Of a stretch of 64,000 bases of DNA, positions 1-11,256 are shown piece after piece. The stretch's first letter is position 1. Each line of letters starts with the position of its first letter. Made by a program: the position numbers and the translations under genes. This stretch comes from Muricea muricata (taxonomy: Eukaryota > Cnidaria > Anthozoa > Malacalcyonacea > Plexauridae): NCBI GenBank assembly GCA_963855995.1, contig OY979726.1, positions 4,431,501 through 4,495,500 on the forward strand. The letters are read 5' to 3'. The notes under the pieces were generated by a model. The model did not search any database. It was not told the origin of the DNA and saw only the letters and a list, made by a program, of their open reading frames with translations.

Positions 1-499
1 AATCTCGAAGGTCATTAGCCCACATACGACACGTTCTTAATAAGCGTCAAAATTTCATGTTTTTATTATTTCGTCATGCTTTTAACGAAAATGGACAAAC
101 AGTAATGGCTCAAACATAAAAGACTAAATTTTAAATTATTTTTTTTAAATGTATATATAGCACAGGCGAATAAATGACCGAGGCAAATAATGTACGAAAC
201 GCTCGTATGTTACTCTACTCGGGCAGCATATTTTTAAGTCAAAGTTCACGTGTCTTACACAAGGTTAATAGTACCTTAAGTACCTTCAGTTGTTTTTGAT
301 ATTAAACACTTTAATGACTGAGAGAACTTTTACAAAATATGCAGGCAACATATAAGAATCAGACTGATTTAGAGAAAAACATCAAAGCACGATGATATTT
401 TGACAGCGTCGTTGACCTGGTCGAGTTGTACTTCTCGATTATCTCTGATGAAGCGAAAGCTACTTCAGAAAGTTTCCAATATAATATAAGAGTAATATG
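1..499. other. No gene seen
   Basis: AT-rich sequence with stops in all frames. I see no coding stretch, RNA gene or clear repeat here. Confidence 0.5.
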
Positions 500-1700
500 T
501 AATTCTTTGTGATATCCAATTAAAGCGCCCATCTTTTTCCGAAAATATTGCCCAGCTTTGGAATCCGCGCGGATACGGTAAAACCAACGTATTTACCTCC
601 TTATTTAGATGCATATATACTGGTACATACTACCGCCTATATCTTTACCCTCTGAAAGAAAAGAAACATTCTTTTCTGGTACTATTCGATGAAATGCGCA
701 GTTGAGTGATGACTCCGGAATGAGATGTTTGTATAGTACGTCATTTTGTACACAAAAATTCATAATTAGTAATAGTTTTAACATTTCATTGAATTCCGGA
801 CTTTACAAAGTACAGTATAAAGCGAATATCAGCCAGTGTCACAGTCTATGCCGGATGCTACAGGCTGAAACAATTTTTAAGCAAGATTTGTTTTCTTCCA
901 ATATCCACGCATTTTCAGCTTCACGACTCGTGCCGGATACGGTACAACCATGTTTTCCTCCATATTTAGGCGAATATATGCTGTTAGATACTGCCGCCTA
1001 TCTGGTGTATTCTTTGAAGGAAAATCAGCATCTTATTCTAGTATCATTCGAGGAAATTTGGAGACAGTGCAGTTAACAAAGTTCAGTACAGAAAATAGCG
1101 ATAGATATTGCTAGTTATCGACTAATCTCTAAAAGACAATCAGCATATTTTATTCTAGCATCAATCTGCTGTTAATTAAGTACGCATCAGAAATGCGACG
1201 CTTGTATGCATGTAGCATTTCACCACCCAAAAGTTATTATTAGTATAGCAATTTATAATTGTGTGTATGATTGTAAATATTGCCACTCATCTGGTATACT
1301 CTCTCAAGAAAAATCAACACTCTTATATCAATGATCTGCTGTTAAGTACGCGTCAGGAATGAGACGTTTGCATGAAGAGTGAATCAGTTTACACACCAAA
1401 ACGTCTAATTTTTATAGTAATTTTTAATTGCTGTATGTTTAATTATGACAGTGATTTATATTTTATTAAATTCTCGAGTTTACAAACCGCACAAGCAATG
1501 AAAATATCGACAAGTTTTAAAGCAATTGTAGCGGACATAATTAAACAATTTCTTAGCAAGATTTTATTTCGTTCCAATATCGCCCACGAGATAGTCATTT
1601 AAAAGAAAACCGTTTTCGCCTCCATACTGAAAAAATATTGCTTCGCTTACTGGTACTCTCTGAAGGAAAATGAATATGCTATTCTGGTATCATTACTTAA
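500..1700. repeat. Degenerate tandem repeat, period about 300-360 bp, about four copies
   Basis: A block reading roughly 'ctctgaaggaaaatca' followed by 'attctggtatcatt' recurs near 651, 1005, 1303 and 1660. It is preceded by related blocks ('tccaatatc', 'cctccatattta', 'ctgccgcctatctgg') and followed by 'aatgagacgtttg'-like blocks. The spacing is 300-360 bp and the copies are well diverged. The 124-codon ORF at 702-1076 is one open frame through this repeat and has no recognisable domain, so I do not call it a gene. Confidence 0.55.
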
Positions 1701-2033
1701 TTCTCAAATATATACGTAAGGAAGACCTAGCTTCCCGACCTCCTAACCGATGCGTCCCACGCATCAAGAAATTCATTCTGACACTTAAACCGGTTTCGTG
1801 GGCGTTTTGAGAGAGTGGGATCAATTTCGGACAAGGCCCATATTTTCTTTGCACCTTTAAGTACCAAACAGCCACGTTGATTTCTAGACATGACAGTACA
1901 AAGAAGAACTAAATGACAGGTCGTTGATTCGAGCAAGCTTTTGCGCGTTTTTGTTGAATGGAGAAAGTTTGTTTGATGAATAAACGATATAGAGCGCGTT
2001 ATTTGTGGGATGTGCTCTTTGCATTTTCCGCTT
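1701..2033. other. No gene seen
   Basis: Unique-looking sequence. Overlapping ORFs on the minus strand have no domain or splice support. Confidence 0.4.
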
Positions 2034-2223
2034 GACGTAATTTCCGACTCAACTTCCAAATGAATTTGATTTTAGATCGATTGGTAAGTATATAAAGCCC
2101 ACAAGAATTAGCAACCACTATCTGATTGATACAAGGTCAAAGCATAAGCTAGTATAAAGGCCCGGTGGATAGTTTTGATTTCATCTGTTTAATAGGAATA
2201 TGTCCGACATCGTAAAATATTTG
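2034..2223 (+). other. Possible promoter and 8-codon first exon of an unknown gene
   Basis: TGACGTAA (a CRE-like motif) near 2034 is followed by TATATAAAG at about 2088. Then comes an ATG at 2200 with eight open codons (M-S-D-I-V-K-Y-L) ending at 2223, directly before a near-perfect donor, TTG|gtaagt. The layout (TATA box, short leader, 8-codon phase-0 first exon) is like that of the IL-17-like genes downstream, but I could not find a matching second exon. The 78-codon ORF at 2733-2969 does not join it convincingly. This rests on motifs only. Confidence 0.25.
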
Positions 2224-3456
2224 GTAAGTTAACTACAAGTTGCAATTTTATTGTATACGCGTGTTTTTTACGCATGGCATAATGTATAGTAATTGCATGG
2301 GACACTTGTTAAGCTTTGCTTTAAAGTGCAGTTATTAAAAAGGGAAGCGGGAAGAGAATTTTTAATTGAGCATTGGAAAATAATTTCCCGAGGCGCAAAA
2401 ACTCGGATATAGCCTGCTAAGTACAGTAATTCCTCGCCATTAAATGTTTGATTAAAATTTTCTTTGATCTACAATCAGCATGTAATGCGTATGTCAACAT
2501 ATAGGACAATAATACGACCATGCAGAAGTATGCTTTTAGTAATGAGACACGAACTATGGCAGATCTGTTCGATGATCTATACTGTTATATTAATTTATTA
2601 TCATAGGACTGATAATTACAATATTAGGTAATTATTAAAGTAATCAGCTTAACATGCATAGTAATCTAAAACCACTATCTACTAACGGCATACTTAGTAA
2701 GAACTTTTCCGCAATAGAACAGTCTTGTCGATGTGCTCTATGTGTTGTGTGTCGATTGTTTTTCACCGCTAGAAGATGAGATTCATATCTTCGCGGTGGC
2801 GCAGTCAACCAGGCAACTTATGCAAATTTCAAGTTATTTTCAAGTTTATTCAATCCGCCCTGCATGCGGGCATCCTGAATTGATGCAATGTCTCGTTTTT
2901 TCAACTTTCACTGCATGTCAACACGGAAAATTTTATAAAAAGTATTTCCTCTACACTGAGCACCCTTAAAATAGCATAAGTTTTGACAAAAAGAGGATTG
3001 GTTATTTTTTTGCATGCTCACGGAAACATGCATGCACGCGTGAGAACTGCTGGGCAAACGGGAACATACTGTGGGAAAACGAGCCCCTCTCGACTTAGGC
3101 CATACGTGTAGGCCGAGGTTTGAACTTGGTTGCGAAGTTAAAAATTTTTTTGGACTTCGCAAGCAGGTGTCCTTTGCCTGAATGCAAATAATTGTTTTTT
3201 CATAAATTACAAAGATTGTAAATTTGTAATTACGCAAACAATTTGTCTTAACATGTTATATCCTCGTAATGTTTAAAACGTGATTAGTTTTGTGAAACCA
3301 TTTTGCCTACATGGACAGAGGGAAGTTATAGCTACGTCCGTCATTTATGTGCAATAAAATTAACTTTCAAAATGTAAGAAAACCCACGAGGGTGATTTGT
3401 AAAAGGGTAATAATTCATAAGTTACAGCACAAACGTACGTAACAAGAGCTTTTAAA
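2224..3456. other. No gene seen
   Basis: Non-coding sequence by eye. The short ORFs at 2733-2969 (+) and 2908-3237 (-) overlap each other and show no domain. Confidence 0.4.
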
Positions 3457-3468
3457 GGGGGGGGGGGG
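3457..3468. repeat. Poly-G tract (12 G)
   Basis: Uninterrupted run of 12 G. Confidence 0.9.
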
Positions 3469-3579
3469 CTCGGTGGAAACTAATAATTATGACAGCAGAG
3501 GAGTCTGAATTGGCCATTCCCGAATAGCCATATGGGTGTCAATGACGAGGTAAGAATGGCTTGAATATTCAAATATGGA

Positions 3580-3760
3580 GGCGCCGCAAATTTCGATTCC
3601 GTAGACGGTCGGACACCTCCGAGATGGTCGAGCACCTCATTGATCTCGTTTCCAAGCCTAAGTATCTGATGAAACTTAGATTTTGCTTTTCGAACCCCCG
3701 CCTGCCCCACTAGAAATCATACGCCAAGGCGACTGAGCTAACAACGAGCTGCCTGGAGAC
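3580..3760 (-). mobile_element. tRNA-derived SINE, head plus body
   Basis: Read on the minus strand, 3753 to 3684 looks like a decayed tRNA head: an A-box-like TTAGCTCAGTCGCC is followed about 35 bases later by a B-box-like GGGGGTTCGAAAAGC. The body then runs to about 3580. The body is repeated in the opposite orientation at 3812-3894, so the two form a large inverted pair. tRNA heads with internal promoter boxes are the hallmark of tRNA-type SINEs. There is no tail evidence. Confidence 0.5.
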
Positions 3761-3811
3761 CATCGAAACAATTTGTATTTCTAATACAACTTCGTCTAAA
3801 TGGGCCAGAGC

Positions 3812-3894
3812 AGCCTGGGAACGAGATCAATGAGGTGGTCCACCATTTCGGAGGTGTCCGGCAGTCTACGGAATCGAAATTAGTGGCGTCGCCC
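3812..3894 (+). repeat. Second SINE body, inverted relative to 3580-3663
   Basis: About 80 bases matching the reverse complement of 3580-3663 with few mismatches; the shared core reads 'gagatcaatgaggtg'. No tRNA-like head is visible on this copy. Confidence 0.6.
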
Positions 3895-5082
3895 ACGGCA
3901 TTTCCACGTCGTTCTTACATCGTCTTTGGCGTCGCATCATCTTTGATGAACCTCACTATTTTAAATGTAGGGAGGTAGCCGCGGCTCTCTTGACTCTCCC
4001 CGGGCAACGTTCCTGTTTAACAGGGACCATAATTGTTTTTGGAGTCGTAATTTTCCGATCCCAAAGCTTTCAAAAATTAAACATCGTAAAATCATTGTGT
4101 TATAGTTAATAGTGGCAATGAATGCATAATTATTTAATATATAGTTTCGCACTTCAGGACACTTCAGATGCAAATAGGTCTTAGTTACGCAATGTGTTTG
4201 ATTTTGTTCACTCGTATACCAATATATCACTAATAATGCAATAAAGCAGTAGATGACCCCATTGGTACCTGAATTAATATAAGTATAATTAATACAGGCA
4301 CTCTAAAAGCCTAGATGTAAGTAGGTCCTGTTACGCAATGGGTTTGATTTTGTTCATAGAAGGAGAATTCACGTCAATTTTTTCTTATCATGCATCCAGC
4401 ATACATTATATTGGTCTTCGGGTGATGTTTGTTCAGAAATAATGGAATTAATATTAATTTATAGAATTTATTCATAGAAGGGGGATTTTTGTCTATTTTG
4501 CTTATCATGCATCAGCCAGGTTTCAGCTAGATCCAGCATACACTATATTGGCCTTCGGATGATGTTTGTTCAAAAAATGGAAATTCTAACTAATACGTAC
4601 AGTAAGTTGGGTTAGTGCTAGTACTGATCATAGAAAATGACTAATGGCTATATTAAAACACATGTCCTCGTCTTTATGGCCCTGCAGAGTTTCCAACGTA
4701 CACTCTTTGCTTGTTCATTTGTTACATTCCCATGGCAACATACGAGGGTGGATAGCAGTGATATGGTACTGTTTGCCAAATATATTCTTACGTCTGGACG
4801 TCAACAGGTAACAGTGTTTTTGCTCTTGGCAAAAATCACTGTGTCATGCACTAAGGCATAATGACTATACTTGCTCTTCATATGAGTCAAGACATTACGT
4901 AATACTTTTACCCACATTTTTCATAGATAATCAAAGGTATATTCTAATTAGGCATATCAGTCGTGCTGTCGTGTCAACTTTTATGGGGCAACTCAGTTAT
5001 TTGCATGCAGACAAGGTCAAGGACAAGGAACTCTGTGGACTGGAAAAATCGCAGACATAGTTAAACTAGCTTCCGTATCAAT

Positions 5083-5353
5083 AATTTTGTGGAAACACCA
5101 CGTAAATTTAGCATTGAAAAGCTTTCGATCAGTTAGTTCTGATCATCAGTGCTAATGCTGTGACTAATTTAAATTCACCTGTCCGTTGCGATGAATCTTT
5201 CGAACATATATAGGACGTAAGTTTGGCAATCTGGGTGGAACGTGCAGTTTGTTGAATTTGATAATCTGAGTGAAATTTTGTTGAAAGTTTCAAAAGAAGA
5301 AGCGGAAATCATTCTTTTAGCCGATAATAAACTTACGTGAAGTTTCCCAAAAT
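5083..5353. mobile_element. Foldback (MITE-like) upstream of gene A promoter
   Basis: The left arm 'attttgtggaaacaccacg' pairs with a right arm that reads almost the same when reverse-complemented; each arm is about 27 bases. The element lies about 230 bp upstream of the TATA box. Equivalent copies sit in units 2 and 3. Confidence 0.65.
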
Positions 5354-5554
5354 ATATGCTTTGATTTATAACCACCATGCACAGAAACAAGAAACGTATG
5401 TGCCAGGAATTTTTTGCTGAAATTTGTATGAGTGGGAACGGAATCTCATTGAACTTCTGCCGGCACGTTTGCTGTTCGTTACCGTGTGCGTAAGGGGCAT
5501 CAGGAAATTTTTTAAAAATAATTTTTCGCGTCATCCGTAAAGGTGATATCATTC

Positions 5555-5689
5555 CAAAGTTCCCAGGAAAACTACTAATAATCCGATATATATATAAGCA
5601 CGTAAGGGCGTCTTATTCATTAGCTCGTCGAATTGGTGGAGACATACTGAGCTGTACATATTGCAGATTTATAGTTTTCTTAGTCGGTT
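5555..5689 (+). promoter_or_regulatory. Promoter and 5' UTR of IL-17-like gene A
   Basis: TATATATATAAG lies at 5587-5598, about 100 bp upstream of the start codon. Initiation about 30 bp downstream of it (near 5615-5622) would leave a leader of about 70 bases. The block TTCCCAGGAAAAC at about 5560-5572 is kept in all three units. It resembles STAT- or NFAT-type sites, but that is inference only. Confidence 0.6.
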
Positions 5690-7960
5690 ATGAAGAAGGA
5701 CATTTTATTCATGGTAATTTGATTTATAATCACATTCTATAACCTGTTGACATCAATATTATATTTCTTACATTATAAATTTCTGTTTTAAGTTTAAGTA
5801 GTCAATCACAGTATCAATTGAATCCTCTCAAATTATGCCTTAAATGAAAGATGGAGTATGCTTCAGGCCCTCCTCAATAAATATAACGTTCGACAGTATA
5901 TCGGTCGAAAGTATCTTGTGCTGACCAAAGACAGTTATCAGAACTTTGCTGATGATGTAAGCAGGGCCGTAGCTGGTGCCGTAATTGGGGTTGGGGAGGG
6001 GAGGGGGAGCAGGAATTATTTTAAAATTAGTTCTGTCAAGAAAGCAAATAAAACAAAAGCAAAATACGGGTAATATGCCAGCCCTGAGGTAAAACAAGGG
6101 CCCACATGGTGGATGATTGTGCCTCTTTAAGGTCGTTTTAGTCCTGGTATTTGTTTCCGCGATTTTAATCTGTCGCATTTCAAATGAAATCTTCACATCT
6201 TACTAATGGATCGAAGATAATGTTTTCAACAAGAATTATAGTTCTAGACCCGGCATTTGATTCAAATTTCCAATCAGTATAAGGCATGTACATTCGATGG
6301 AAATGCGATGACAAAAACACATCTAACAATGACTGACTCGAATGATGATCACTATTTTAAATACTCAAGCTACGTTTCACTGCTCATGCATTTTCCTCTA
6401 CTCAAATGGTAGTAATCTGTTATAAAGTTACTTTTTCAGGTTTTTGTTTTCATTTGAGTTACAATATTATTATAACTAGGGTTATAGCCAGGCTATCACT
6501 TATATTCAAATATTTAATATTCACAGAACTTTTACAATCTTTTTGCGACAAGCGAGATTATCTTAACTGCCACTGGGGAAGGTAGTCCACGTAAAAGATT
6601 CCTGCAAACGTAGCAGTTTAATTGAATTGTACACGAATGACGTATATGTACAACTTCCTTAGTTCAAATTATTTCCGGGCTCACTTTACAATTAAATGGT
6701 AAACCTTACAGCTAATCAGTTAAGGTTGACATCGACAACTGTAAAAATGTGCAATATAAGCGCCAAAAGAATGATCGGAAGCATCACAGTTTTACATGCA
6801 AATGTAACGATATGATATTAAATATTATAATTGTAATCTCGCAATGTCACTGATGTGCTGAACCTACTTAAAACTATAATATCCTCATAATTTTTTGGTC
6901 GCTCTCATTGCACGTTTAATTGACCATTGTCAATGTCAACAATAAGCAGCATGTGCGCAAAACGCGTTTAATTTTCTACTTTAGTTAGAATTTGTGTTAA
7001 CGTATAGTTCTAATACTCGCAATACTTTGTTGGTAGTTTCACTATTCTTAATTGACGTTTTTGTGTTCCTGTTTGTTTTAGACATTAATTAAACTTCCAG
7101 AGGTATAACAACACACGTTTAACAGAAAATAAAGCGATTTTTATAAGAAAATTTTTTGCGACACCTTATAAGAAAAACACATTATACTGCAGATACCCGT
7201 AAACATATATCTTAGTTAAATATACTACGTTGCTTGAGCTGCGAAAATCTCGCAAAATGCAAACTTATGCCAGCAAAGATAAATATTTTGTTATAATGTT
7301 ATCAACGATTTATAAAATACATGACATTTTAATTAAAGTATTATTTTGTGGGAACACCAAGTAAACTTATTATCGCCAAGCTTTCCTAAATTTTTTCTCT
7401 AGTCCTATAATTGAAGACTTGGTAGCAACCATTTATGGCTTGACGATGATAAATTTACGCGGTGTTTCCTCAGAATTATAGCTACTTTGATTAATTAATA
7501 ATCACCATGCAAACATACAAAGAGCTTATTACATGACATTTTCTCTTCTTCGCAGGCCTATTTTATGTTGCTGTGTGCATTGATACACATTGAAGGCAAA
7601 CCAGTCGGAAAATGCAAGAGTTCTCCCCCAAAAGGTGGAAAAGTGGCAACATACAGAAAAAAGTTCTTGTTTGTGAACGACACTCAACCACCTCCAACTC
7701 AAAACGGTGGAGCGACGCGACCGAACGCAGGAAATTCAAATTGTCCTTGGGAGTGGGATACTAGCTTTGATACAGCAAGAAAACCTATGGTCATCGCAAA
7801 AGCAAAATGTACACTTGACCTGAAATGTGACGCGAAGAGGTGCCGAGAGATCGTCTACCACCACCAGGTTTTGCGACAACATAAAGATTGCGAAACTGGA
7901 GAGTTGGTTTGGAAGTGGGAATTTGAACCATTACCAATAGCATACGTCTACGATGTATAA
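5690..7960 (+). CDS. IL-17-like secreted cytokine, copy A (two exons)
   Basis: Exon 1 is 5690-5713 (M-K-K-D-I-L-F-M) with donor gtaatt. The intron is 5714-7555 (1842 bp, phase 0), with acceptor ttctcttcttcgcag. Exon 2 is 7556-7960. The joined protein has 142 residues. Residues 1-22 form a signal peptide (KK, then a hydrophobic stretch to about 20; cleavage near G22). The mature part has six cysteines: 28, 71, 93, 99, 104 and 120. Its second half fits the IL-17 family: CPWEWD at 71-76, R83-P85, IAKAKC at 88-93, VLR at 113-115, C120, and a C-terminal strand PIAYVYDV. In vertebrate IL-17s that last strand carries a CxC pair; here both positions are Tyr. By family it should be a secreted signalling ligand. 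The short start is chosen because it completes the signal peptide and keeps frame in all copies. Confidence 0.78.
7341..7480. mobile_element. Foldback at the 3' end of the gene A intron
   Basis: The arms 'ttttgtgggaacacc' and, reverse-complemented, a near match including 'ggaaacaccgcgtaaattta' enclose about 75 bases. The arms are related to those of the promoter-proximal foldback, and both copies are followed by a 'tttgatt...taatcaccatgca' block, so the two are paralogous insertions. This one ends about 75 bp before the splice acceptor. Confidence 0.6.
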
Positions 7961-8345
7961 AAGAAAAGATATGGGACTATTTTATTGTTACGTATTTATA
8001 GAAAACATATAAGGGCGGGAAGATTCAAATTAGCTAGAGAAGTTTTAAAATACATTCCTATATGCATACGAAATATTGTAAATATATACCTTTGGGAGTT
8101 TTAAAAAACATTTCCACGCTACATAATATTTGTCATACATATAGTATCGTTATTTATTTAGTTTTCGTGTTGTAGTATTTAAAGTTAGATATTTAGTTTT
8201 ATTTATTCTACAAAATATTTCAAAAGGAGCTAGATTAGCGTCATTGATATATAATATCGTTCTAAATGGAAAGTTAGATTTTTTATCTGATATCAAAGAT
8301 TTTTAGAGATTGATATATTTTAAGAAATTTACAAATAAAAGATTT
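7961..8345 (+). promoter_or_regulatory. 3' UTR of gene A: AU-rich elements and poly(A) signal
   Basis: Overlapping ATTTA pentamers include TTATTTATTTA at 8150-8160 and TTATTTATT at 8199-8207. AATAAA at 8334-8339 is the likely polyadenylation signal. UUAUUUAUU nonamers are classic mRNA-instability elements in animal cytokine transcripts. The element is seen directly; its function is inferred. Confidence 0.6.
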
Positions 8346-9176
8346 TATATAATGAACGAGTGAATTATCTTTTTGCATGCTGGGCTAACTTTGTTACAAA
8401 GTGAAAACAAGTTGTTATAAATTGTCAAAATTCATCATACGTTGTTATCAAGTTCTGTGCGCGCTGTAAGCTAATTCTAGTTTTCACTGTGACAAGTTTT
8501 ACGCAAGCCGATAACCTCAAATAATTAATAGTTATTCTACGAACTCGAGTCGTATATGAGCTATATACGACGAGAGTGAGTAGAATATATAACTGTTTTA
8601 TTATATAGACAACAACTGCTACCAAAAAAATAAAATATACTTATTAGTCAGTTTAGAAATGTAAACAACTTCAGCTAATACCGCATAAAACACTACTTAT
8701 CGTTATTTAAAATTATGTTTCAAACAAACACACACCTTGTTGATCTCAAAATTGAGCACAGTGTTTGTTGTTATATAGCAATTCAAAACAATTATAATCT
8801 TTTCGAGCTTTCGGAAGACTTATTCAGTATTAATTGGTAAAAAACTGTATTTTACACTTGTTCAGGTGACAATCAGATATTACAGAATAATTAGTATTCG
8901 ATGGCAGTCTATACAACTACTACAACACTGCAGACCGCATGACAACTGCATGTTTAAAGAGTGAGAAATGGTTCGAATGAAGCGGAAAGCAAATGTTTTA
9001 ATACTTTGACCTTTATTTTAATTGTGGCCCAACTATATTATTATTGGTCAAATTAAAAATCCTCGGCCTGATTCACCGAACAATTTTAGACATGAGTCAG
9101 GGAAATGTATTTTCTTAAATCACGCATTACGATACGCAAATAACGCTAATCACAGGCTACGAAAATACTATTGTCA

Positions 9177-9194
9177 CCCCCCCCCCCCCCCCCC
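9177..9194. repeat. Poly-C tract (18 C)
   Basis: Uninterrupted C run in the spacer of unit 1. The matching place in unit 2 has 15 C (16543-16557) and in unit 3 a broken C-rich stretch near 22288-22315. Confidence 0.9.
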
Positions 9195-10145
9195 ATAAAC
9201 GTTTGGGGATAGGAATTACATATTTTGGTACAGTCTCGATGTCTTTCAAGGTCCAGTTAACTACACTTATTTTATTTATGTTAAAAACTTACAAATGTCA
9301 AGCTCATTGCTTAATTGATAAGTCGATAACAATAAAACCAATTTACAGGCTCCAATATTTATTACTATTTGAAAGCAGAAGTATAGCAGATACAAATTCG
9401 TAGCATCCAAATCGCAATTAAATAAGTTCCAACACTGACGCCATGCAGCCACACTTATTCTAGCGTTTTCTTTTTGGCGACTATACTGAGATCGATTCTC
9501 TCAGCAGAATTAATATTGTTTTTAAAAAAACTACGTACTAACCGTCATTTTTATACAACTAATTCATGTTGTCAAGACAAAACGCTAAGCCATAGCGTAA
9601 CCATAGCGAAGCCAGCCAGACAATTTTAACCAAAACGCAAATCGTTTTCGTGGCTATAAAGACGGAATTAAATATTTGCACAGCATGACCACATTGTCCG
9701 GCTGGCTCATCGCCATTGGCAACAAACATATATTTCAACAGGGTATAGCTTAAATTTTAGAGGACCTCACTATTACAAAAGGGAGAGGAAGCCACGGCTC
9801 TCTTGGCACGCCCCTGGAAATTTTCCTGTTTAACAGATTCCTTAATTGTTTTGGAATCGTAATTTTCCGGTTCCAAAGCTGTCGAAAAAATTGTAAAATC
9901 ACTGTTATGCCAATGAATGGATAATTATGAGTTACATATTATGTCTCAATATAAAACTCGTATACCGGTATATCACTCATAATGCCATAAAGGGGTAGAT
10001 TACAATATTTGTACTTGAATATGGGAAATTTTTGTCTGTTTTTGCTTATCATGCATCAGCTAGGTTACAGCTAGATCCAGCATACACTATATTGGCCTTC
10101 GGGTGATGTTTGTAAAAAAATTGGAAATTCTAACTATGTGTGTTA

Positions 10146-11256
10146 TTTAAGAAATATAAAAAATTTTCCGTGTTGATATACAGTTATATCAACACGGGTG
10201 GAAATTGGAAAAACGAGAAATTGTGTGGAAACACGACGCCCGCAGGGCGGAGTGTTTTCACACAATTTCGAGTTTTTCCAATTTTCACGAGTGTTGATAT
10301 AACTTTCTCACACATCATTACATATTCATAGCAATTCGGCCAATGATGCTTCCTCATTCACATCACGTGTCTGTACATGAAAACCCAGTCTAGGTCAGTC
10401 TCCTAATATATTCAAGTGGGCAGGGCTTTGAAGCTGAGGGAAATTGAGGGGTAAACAAAAGATTATGCAATTAAACTTAATTGCTGTATTTAGAAATAAA
10501 TTCTAAATACATTAAACTGTATTTAGAAATAAATTCTAAATACAGTTTACTGTATTTAGAATTTTGTTCTAAATACACTTTACTGTTTTTCGAGAATATC
10601 TCCTGGATAAAAAACTTTGGACGGTGTTAGCATCTCGCAATTTAACTAATTTATAACACAAATACACACTGTAAACACGCTTTAAATATACAATTGATCT
10701 ATTCACGACGAACCTAAGCCGAAGTGAACACTTCGTTTCACTTCATGCATGCAAAATTTCATGCAAATGTCATTGGTAAATTTGTTTTTCACCTCAACCA
10801 TATCGTAACGTATCCTAGCATTTTCTTTTGTATTGAACTCATTAGTTCCACTTTAGTGTGCACTCTTTATTGTCCCAGATCTATTTTTTATCAATATCTA
10901 ATCGTCATAATTCCATGCCTCATTGCTATGAATATGTACTGATGTGTGAGAAGCCATATCCAATCCTCGTTGGTGTTTTTGACTTGGCTTCCAACTCCCT
11001 AGTGCCATGAACAATGGCTCGGCTGCGCCTCGCCATTGTTCATGGCACTCGGAGTTAGAAACCACGTCTAAAACACCAACTCGGATTGGATATATTACGT
11101 ATATCAATACGGAAAAATGTTTTATATTTCTTTTATAATATAGCACAAAGAACTTTAACGGAAGAGTGGCGGGAAATTTTCCGTGTTGACATAGAGTTAT
11201 ATCAACACGACTCAGCCAATCAGCGTTCAGAATTTACAAATGCTATATTATAAATA
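10146..11256. mobile_element. Hairpin-rich non-autonomous DNA element (long form)
   Basis: Inserted in unit 2 relative to unit 3. It begins TTTAAGAAATATAAAA and ends near ATTATAAATA. Hairpins include 'ccgtgttgata'/'tatcaacacgg' near both ends, a roughly 100-bp palindrome at about 10190-10310, and another around 10970-11085 centred on 'ggctcggctgcgcctcgcc'. Short palindromic repeats based on 'ctgtatttagaa' lie at about 10483-10585. There is no transposase ORF. A 202-bp deletion form with the same ends is at 63199-63400. Confidence 0.65.

Larger units (their letters stand above)
3951..9773 (+). repeat. Tandem unit 1 (5.8 kb) carrying IL-17-like gene A
   Basis: First of three directly repeated units, each starting at the block 'cctcactatt'. 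Order inside the unit: a GC-richer block, a promoter-proximal foldback, TATA box, exon 1, intron with a second foldback near its 3' end, exon 2, 3' UTR, then about 1.4 kb of spacer that includes a poly-C tract (9177-9194). Unit 1 aligns with units 2 and 3 almost end to end, at high identity by eye. Confidence 0.85.

Noticed and set aside
702..1076. 124-codon ORF near the left end
   Set aside because: It lies in a degenerate tandem repeat, has no domain or start context, and the other repeat copies are not open.
5175..5552. Minus-strand ORFs repeated at 12594 and 18459 in all units
   Set aside because: They overlap the promoter-proximal foldback, differ in length and frame between units, and have no domain; similarity is due to unit duplication.
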